This document shows, piece after piece, positions 59,180 to 64,000 of a stretch of 64,000 nucleotides of DNA. Each line of letters starts with the position of its first letter. Position 1 is the stretch's first letter. This DNA comes from DATFDN01 sp963767645 (GTDB taxonomy: Bacteria; Pseudomonadota; Alphaproteobacteria; Acetobacterales; Acetobacteraceae). Below the pieces are notes generated by a model that made no database searches, was not told where the DNA came from, and was given only the letters and a program-made list of their open reading frames with translations. The stretch lies in NCBI GenBank assembly GCA_963767645.1, contig CAVYEW010000004.1, forward strand, positions 434,001 to 498,000, read 5' to 3'. The translations under genes and the position numbers were made by a program.

Positions 59180-60517
59180 ATGCTGCCTGTCGTCGTCATC
59201 GCCGGACGGCCGAATGTCGGCAAGAGCACGCTGTTCAACCGGCTGGCCGGGCGGCGCATGGCGTTGGTCGCCGATACGCCCGGCGTTACCCGCGACCGCA
59301 AGGAGGCGGAGGCGATGCTGCGTGGGCGCCAGGTGCGTCTGGTGGACACTGCGGGCCTCGATGAAGCCGCGCCCGAGACCCTTCCGGGCCGGATGCACGC
59401 CTCCTCGGCCACCGCAGTCGCCCAGGCCGATCTTGTGCTGCTGGTGGTGGATGCCCGCGCCGGGCTGACCCCGGCCGACCGCCACTTCGCGCAATGGCTC
59501 CGCCGCCAGGGCCGTCCGGTGCTGCTGGTCGCCAACAAGGCCGAGGGCCGCGCATCGGAGTCCGCCTTCTATGACGCCTACGCGCTCGGCCTCGGCGATC
59601 CGGTCGCGGTCTCGGCCGAGCACGGCGAGGGGATCGCCGAGTTGATGTCGGAGATCGCCGAGCGCCTGCCGGCTCCGGTTTCGGAGGATGCGGATGACGG
59701 CGACAGGCCGTTGAAGCTCGCCATCGTCGGCCGGCCCAATGCCGGGAAATCGACCTTGCTGAACCGCCTGCTCGGCGAGGAGCGGATGCTGACCGGGCCG
59801 GAGCCGGGCCTGACCCGCGACGCCGTCGCCGTCACCCTCACCGATGTGGAGGGGCGCCGGGTCGAGCTGGTGGACACCGCCGGGCTGCGCCGCCGCGCCC
59901 GCATCGAGGCGCCGCTCGAGAAGCTGTCGGTCGGCGCCGCCATCTCCGCGCTGAAGATGGCCGAGCTAGTGGTACTGGCGGTGGATGGCGTCGAGGGCCT
60001 GCACGACCAGGATCTGCAGATCGCGCAGCTGATCGAGCGCGAGGGGCGGGCAATCGTGCTGGCGCTCACCAAGTGGGACGCCGTTCCTGACCGTGCCGCC
60101 GCCCGTCGCGCTGTTGCTGAGCGGCTGGAAGCGAGCCTGGCGCAACTCAAGGGCATTCCCGTGGTCACGCTGTCGGCGCTGACCGGCGCGGGGATCGACC
60201 GCCTCTGGCCCGCCGTCTGGGGCGCCTACGAGACCTGGAACCGCCGCGTGCCGACCGGCGAGCTGAACCGCTGGTTCGAGGGCGCCCTGGAGCGCCACCC
60301 GCCGCCGCTGGTGGACCGCCGCCGGCTCAAGCTGCGCTACATCACGCAGGTGAAGGCGAGGCCGCCGACCTTCGTGGTGTTCGGCACACGCGCCGAACGC
60401 ATTCCCGATGATTACGCGCGGTACCTGGTGAACGGGCTGCGCGAGGCCTGCAACCTGCCAGGGGTGCCGATCCGGTTGCAGTTGCGGGGGACGAAGAACC
60501 CGTACGCGGATCAATAG
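59180..60517 (+). CDS. der: Ribosome biogenesis GTPase Der (EngA)
   Basis: Der assists 50S subunit maturation. The 445-residue protein has two consecutive GTPase domains, each with G1 (GRPNVGKST at 9-17 and GRPNAGKST near 185), G3 (DTAGL twice) and G4 (NKAEG, TKWD), and a C-terminal KH-like domain (VNRWFEGAL-type, RLKLRYITQVKARPPTFVVF). The first G4 is NKAE rather than NKxD (NKAEG), a common variant. It begins 5 bases after bamB and the frame is intact. A nucleoside hydrolase gene starts 3 bases after the stop. Confidence 0.97.
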   Translation: MLPVVVIAGRPNVGKSTLFNRLAGRRMALVADTPGVTRDRKEAEAMLRGRQVRLVDTAGLDEAAPETLPGRMHASSATAVAQADLVLLVVDARAGLTPADRHFAQWLRRQGRPVLLVANKAEGRASESAFYDAYALGLGDPVAVSAEHGEGIAELMSEIAERLPAPVSEDADDGDRPLKLAIVGRPNAGKSTLLNRLLGEERMLTGPEPGLTRDAVAVTLTDVEGRRVELVDTAGLRRRARIEAPLEKLSVGAAISALKMAELVVLAVDGVEGLHDQDLQIAQLIEREGRAIVLALTKWDAVPDRAAARRAVAERLEASLAQLKGIPVVTLSALTGAGIDRLWPAVWGAYETWNRRVPTGELNRWFEGALERHPPPLVDRRRLKLRYITQVKARPPTFVVFGTRAERIPDDYARYLVNGLREACNLPGVPIRLQLRGTKNPYADQ

Positions 60518-60520
60518 ACC

Positions 60521-61438
60521 ATGCCCACTCCGGTCATCATCGACTGCGATCCCGGCACCGACGACGCGCTGGCGCTGCTGCTCGCCTTCGCCTCGCCCGA
60601 GCTCGACATACGCGCGGTGACGGTCGTGGCCGGCAATGCCGGGCTGGAGCGGACCCTGGCCAATGCGCTCGGCGTGGTGGCTCTGGCCGGAGCCTCGGTG
60701 CCGGTGTTTGCCGGGGCCGACCGCCCGCTTCTCGGACGCTATCCGAGCGGCGCGCATGTGCATGGTGATGACGGCATCGGCGGCGTGGCGCTTCCGGCGG
60801 GCGCGCCGGCCTCCCCCGGCATCGCCGCCGACGCGATCCGCGAGATTTTGCGACGCGCGACGGAGCCGATCACCGTGGTCGGCATCGGCCCCGCCACCAA
60901 TCTCGCCCTCGCGCTGCTGACCGAGCGCGCGCTCGCCGCCAAGGTCGCGCGCTTCGTGCTGATGGCTGGCGCCTGGGGCGAGGGCAACATGACTCCTGCC
61001 GCCGAGTTCAACGCGCTCTGCGACCCGGAGGCATTGGCAGCTGTGCTGGCACTGCACCGGCCGGTGGTGCTGGCGACGCTCGACCTGACCGCCCAGGCCC
61101 TCGCCCTCAGGGTGCGGTTGGCCGCGCTGCGTGGCGCCGGCGCGGGCCGCGCGCTGCGCACGGCCTGCGACATCCAGGCGAGCGTGCCGCCCTCGCGCCG
61201 GTTCGGCGGAGACGGGGCGCCGCTGCACGATCCCTGCGCCGTCGCTTGGCTGCTGCGCCCCGACCTGTTCACGGCACGTCCGGCGCGGGTCGAGGTCGAG
61301 TGCGCGGGCGCCAGCCGGGGACGGACCAACATCGACCGGTGGTGTGTGGCCGAGCAGGCCAATGCGATGGTGCTGGAGACGCTGGATTCGGACGGGTTCT
61401 TTGCGCTGATGGCGGAGCGGCTGGGGCGGCTCCCGTAG
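60521..61438 (+). CDS. Inosine-uridine preferring nucleoside hydrolase
   Basis: A 305-residue hydrolase that splits ribonucleosides into base and ribose, in salvage. The calcium site motif IIDCDPGTDDALALLLA holds Asp8, Asp10 and Asp14-Asp15. TVVAGNAGLERT, GIGPATNLALAL and the C-terminal HDPCAVAWLL with the active-site histidine complete the family pattern. ATG 60521 lies 3 bases after the der stop, so it may be read from the same transcript. Confidence 0.93.
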   Translation: MPTPVIIDCDPGTDDALALLLAFASPELDIRAVTVVAGNAGLERTLANALGVVALAGASVPVFAGADRPLLGRYPSGAHVHGDDGIGGVALPAGAPASPGIAADAIREILRRATEPITVVGIGPATNLALALLTERALAAKVARFVLMAGAWGEGNMTPAAEFNALCDPEALAAVLALHRPVVLATLDLTAQALALRVRLAALRGAGAGRALRTACDIQASVPPSRRFGGDGAPLHDPCAVAWLLRPDLFTARPARVEVECAGASRGRTNIDRWCVAEQANAMVLETLDSDGFFALMAERLGRLP

Positions 61439-61543
61439 GGCAAAACCCAGTCGGCCGCCGCCGTTTCGGATAGGAAGTGGGTTCGTCCGCGAGTACGTTC
61501 CGCGCGGGAGCAATCCGATGAGAGCTGACGGTGGGAGGTCGGC

Positions 61544-62410
61544 ATGGGGACGTGCCATACTAAAGTCGTTATCGCTGGAGCGCTGCTCCTCGCCGCCGTT
61601 TTTGCGCAGGCACGGGCTGAGACGCCCATCGAGCGCGGTTCCTATCTCGTCAACGGCATTTTGAACTGCGGCAATTGTCACTCGCCGCAGGAGCCCGACG
61701 GCACCGTGTCCGGCGTACCGCTTTCCGGTGGTCCCGCGATCTCGACGCCGGTGTTCACGGCCTATCCGCCCAACATCACACCGGATCCGACGACCGGCAT
61801 CGGGGGCTGGACCGATGCGCAAATTGTCACGGCGATCCGAGAGGGGCGCACACCGGATGGCAGGATGCTGCGGCCGCCAATGCCGGTAGGGTTTTACCGC
61901 GTGATGTCCGATCGCGACGCATATGCGGTCGCGGCCTATCTGCGCTCACTCGCGCCAGTGATTAGCAAGGTTCCAGCATCGAGCTATCGCACGCCCGTTC
62001 CGGCGAGCTACGGACCTCCGCTGGGCGTGGTGCCCGACCCCGACCCGGCGGACAAGATGGCGAACGGCGCCTACCTCGTGCGGATCGGTCACTGCATGCT
62101 GTGCCACACGCCGCTTGGCGCGAATGGACAGCGTGACTACGACCACCAACTCGGTGCGGGTGGTCTCAAGATGAACGGCATCTTCGGATCACGAATCACA
62201 CCGAACATCACGCCGGATGGCGAAACGGGTATTGGCGGCTGGAGCGATGCGGAAATCAAAACCGCGCTGACGCGAGGATTGACGCCCGATGGGCGCCAAC
62301 TCGCGTCCCCGATGCCATGGCGCTATCTCAGCCGGCTGCGGGATGCCGACCTCGATGCGATCGTCGCTTATCTGCGCACGGTGCCCCCGCGAAAGCACGA
62401 AGTGCGATGA
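61544..62410 (+). CDS. Exported dihaem cytochrome c
   Basis: A 288-residue periplasmic protein with a signal peptide ending ARA (cleavage before Glu26) and two c-type haem sites, CGNCH (42-46) and CMLCH (184-188). Each domain repeats the pattern N-I-T-P-D-x-x-T-G-I-G-G-W-(T/S)-D-A-(Q/E)-I, with methionine ligands in PMP..YR and SPMPW. It resembles the cytochrome subunits of membrane-bound alcohol, sorbose or nicotinate-type dehydrogenases of acetic acid bacteria. No dehydrogenase is adjacent. GGGAGG precedes ATG 61544. Confidence 0.92.
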   Translation: MGTCHTKVVIAGALLLAAVFAQARAETPIERGSYLVNGILNCGNCHSPQEPDGTVSGVPLSGGPAISTPVFTAYPPNITPDPTTGIGGWTDAQIVTAIREGRTPDGRMLRPPMPVGFYRVMSDRDAYAVAAYLRSLAPVISKVPASSYRTPVPASYGPPLGVVPDPDPADKMANGAYLVRIGHCMLCHTPLGANGQRDYDHQLGAGGLKMNGIFGSRITPNITPDGETGIGGWSDAEIKTALTRGLTPDGRQLASPMPWRYLSRLRDADLDAIVAYLRTVPPRKHEVR

Positions 62411-62733
62411 CAAGGGCAATATGGAAGGTGGCGCCGCGGCAGAATGCTTCCCGGTCGCTCGTGCGGAATTCAAGAGATTCGCACCGTAGGAGGAAGATTT
62501 GGAGTAATACGTCTATGCTTCGCTGATACTCCATTTAGTCTTGGATTGCGTTGCCATAATGGGGCATACGACCATCCTTCTTTTTTTGCGACTTTGACAG
62601 AGCCGCACGGACGGGCAAGAAATACAAGATGTAGGAAGCCGCCCCCCTTGCGGCTTCATGACCTCATGAGGCCGGGAACCGGGCCTCCCCTTACGCTGGC
62701 CACACATGAAGTGGCGAGATAAGGTCCGCGGCC
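62411..62733. other. 323-base region between the cytochrome and nuclease genes
   Basis: This region has no convincing gene. TTGACA at 62594-62599 is a good -35 box with only weak -10 candidates near 62617-62624. A hairpin with 8-bp arms GAAGCCGC (62635-62642) and GCGGCTTC (62650-62657) lies between that box and the next gene, and a second, GAGGCC/GGGCCTC, follows at about 62666-62687. They may form a structured leader of the nuclease operon or end the upstream transcript. The AT-rich stretch 62510-62590 marks the edge of lower-GC DNA. Confidence 0.35.
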
Positions 62734-63618
62734 ATGGCTTCTCAGATCGAAACCTGCTTCATTACCGCGCCAGCCGGTAGCAACCTCGAAGTGCTGACGG
62801 GTGCATTGCGTCGGCGCAACATTCATATGATCGTGCCGCAGCAGCTGTCGCCCGGCACCGAGATCGCGAGCGAGATTTCTAACGTTCTTCGCGACGTCGA
62901 TCTGGTCATTGGCGTTCTAACCTCCGAGCGGCGTTCGGAATGGATTTTGTTCGAGCTTGGCCAGGCCTGGGCTCTGGGGAAGCGCATCCTGCTGTTTGCG
63001 CCTCCCAACTTCGCGCATCTGCCCTCGACTTTGCGCCGCTTCCTGACCGTTCGTGCCGACATCTCCAATCGGGAGGCCGTCGAGTTCGCTCTCGATCAGT
63101 TGCTGGCGGCTCCTGAACCGACGCGAAGGTCCGGAGCGCAGCCTAAGGCAAAGCCGCCGCTTGGTGCGTCCGCTGACGGCTACCTTCAGGGCAGCCTACC
63201 GATGATCGCCTCGGCTACGCCCAGCGAACTCGAAGCGCTGGTTGCCGATGCGTTGCGGGAGGCCGGAGTTGACGTGCTGGCCACGTCTCCCGGCCGCGGT
63301 CAGGGAGCGGATCTCGCGATTTGGTCCGATGCGTTGCAGCCCTTTGTGGGCAACCCGCTTCTCGTCGAGATCAAGGCCCGGCTGCAGGGGCAAGGGGGTG
63401 TGTCAAACGCTGTGCAGCAACTAGGCAAGTATGTTGCTGCAGCGGGCGGGCTATGGGGTCTCCTGCTCTATGGGGCAGGGCCGGGAGAGCTGCCGTCGCT
63501 TCCGCCCAACATCCTAGCTCTTCAAATAGAGACATTGTTCCGGCGTCTTAGAGAGGAGTCGTTCGACGATATCGTCCGTGACTTACGGAATCGCCGAGTC
63601 CACGGAGTGGGGGTTTAG
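62734..63618 (+). CDS. TIR-like domain fused to a PD-(D/E)XK nuclease domain; candidate defence effector
   Basis: The protein has 294 residues. The N-terminal 115 residues (ETCFITAPAGSNLEVLTGAL, LRDVDLVIGVLTSERRSEWILFELGQAWALGKRILLF) follow a TIR/nucleoside-deoxyribosyltransferase-like alpha/beta fold with a candidate catalytic Glu74 in the WILFE position. A Pro/Ala-rich linker (120-145) leads to a restriction-endonuclease-like domain: LEALVADALREAGVDVL, Asp193 in GADLAI, and Glu212-x-Lys214 in LLVEIKAR, the D...ExK site. The first domain may sense or degrade a nucleotide and the second cut DNA; this is inference. The next gene's GTG overlaps its stop by one base. Confidence 0.75.
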   Translation: MASQIETCFITAPAGSNLEVLTGALRRRNIHMIVPQQLSPGTEIASEISNVLRDVDLVIGVLTSERRSEWILFELGQAWALGKRILLFAPPNFAHLPSTLRRFLTVRADISNREAVEFALDQLLAAPEPTRRSGAQPKAKPPLGASADGYLQGSLPMIASATPSELEALVADALREAGVDVLATSPGRGQGADLAIWSDALQPFVGNPLLVEIKARLQGQGGVSNAVQQLGKYVAAAGGLWGLLLYGAGPGELPSLPPNILALQIETLFRRLREESFDDIVRDLRNRRVHGVGV

Positions 63619-64000
63619 TGCCGGCGATTGATCAGGTGCAGGTTCAGACCTTTATCGAAGCGGGTCGCAACGCAACCACGACGATCGAGCAGGGACGGGC
63701 ACTGGAAGACCTCATCTGTTACGTATTTGGACTCATACCGGGTATTGTTATTACCCACCGCAATGAGATGAATGTTTTCGACACCGAGGAGATTGATGTT
63801 GCGCTTTTTAATGAGGACATTCGATCACTTCCGAACGTGATCTTGATAGAAGCGAAAAACTGGTCGAACCGGGTGGGAAGCATCGAGGTCGCGTGGTTCC
63901 TGACCAAGCTCCTGAACCGGGGGCTGGATTTCGGAATTCTCGTGACGACTCACGGCATCACCGGAGACGCCGCCGACCTGACCCGAGCCCACACCCAGGT
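63618..64000 (+). CDS. PD-(D/E)XK (Mrr-like) restriction endonuclease, 3' end beyond the window
   Basis: From GTG 63618 the frame is open to the window end (127 codons). It begins PAIDQVQVQTFIEAGRNATT, then GRALEDLICYVFGLIPGI, the helix that opens Mrr-type nucleases. The active site is visible as Asp60 (EEIDVAL) and Glu78-x-Lys80 (VILIEAKNW), with the following helix AWFLTKLLNRGLDFGILVTT. The GTG overlaps the previous stop, so both proteins are made together. The GC content is lower than the chromosome. A second nuclease next to a TIR-nuclease fusion supports a defence function. Only the N-terminal half is seen. Confidence 0.75.
   Translation, partial: MPAIDQVQVQTFIEAGRNATTTIEQGRALEDLICYVFGLIPGIVITHRNEMNVFDTEEIDVALFNEDIRSLPNVILIEAKNWSNRVGSIEVAWFLTKLLNRGLDFGILVTTHGITGDAADLTRAHTQ

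Noticed and set aside
59966..61822. 618-codon minus-strand frame
   Set aside because: It lies opposite der, the nucleoside hydrolase and the cytochrome gene, which all have clear motifs and ribosome-binding sites.

Overview
The window looks like chromosomal DNA of a GC-rich alphaproteobacterium, most likely Rhodospirillales/Acetobacteraceae. The reasons are the hemE-hemH-hemJ-rho order, the leuS-lptE-holA-birA run, a ctaE-DUF983-surf1 block, an ATG/GTG/TTG start pattern with many 4-base ATGA overlaps, and GC-rich palindromic repeats that sit inside reading frames. This placement is inference from gene content; no 16S rRNA is present.

Layout. (1) 1-5052: haem synthesis (hemE partial and frameshifted, hemH, hemJ) and rho, with a MazEF-type toxin-antitoxin pair and a HAD phosphatase wedged between hemH and hemJ. 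(2) 5049-11632: a mobile-element pile-up. A phd-type antitoxin gene is cut by an intact 1343-bp IS3-family (IS407-like) element with a 4-bp target duplication, and its vapC partner survives only as ten codons touching the rho stop. Just upstream of the same antitoxin lies a 4.9-kb element with 23-bp terminal inverted repeats, an 8-bp target duplication and an IS1-type transposase. It carries an adenine DNA methyltransferase operon with an HTH protein and a PIN protein. (3) 11667-24407: argG, an MFS exporter, a PRC-barrel protein, a DUF4130-UdgX DNA repair fusion, a glycosyltransferase, plsY, dprA, topA (three frameshifts), DUF1328 and tRNA-Ala(GGC). (4) 24563-35114: surface and transport genes: a GT61/papain-like fusion, an MHS symporter, an RTX-type beta-roll protein, a glutathione S-transferase and two glycosyltransferases. 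(5) 35253-43717: leuS-lptE-holA-birA, then leftward M32 carboxypeptidase-surf1-DUF983-ctaE. (6) 43914-53680: response regulator, ribA, L,D-transpeptidase, DHA2 exporter, typA, SDR, an AbrB/Doc toxin-antitoxin pair and hslVU. (7) 53807-62410: MFS transporter, gshB (frameshifted), Uma2 nuclease, YfgM-like protein-bamB-der, nucleoside hydrolase and a dihaem cytochrome c. (8) 62734-64000: a lower-GC two-gene unit. The first gene joins a TIR-like domain to a PD-(D/E)XK nuclease domain, and the second (running off the window) is another PD-(D/E)XK nuclease. This is the best candidate for an undescribed defence system.

A recurring pattern is that hemE, topA (three times) and gshB are each broken by one extra base, usually a repeat of its neighbour. 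All five events are +1 insertions in important genes, which points more to residual sequencing error than to real gene death.
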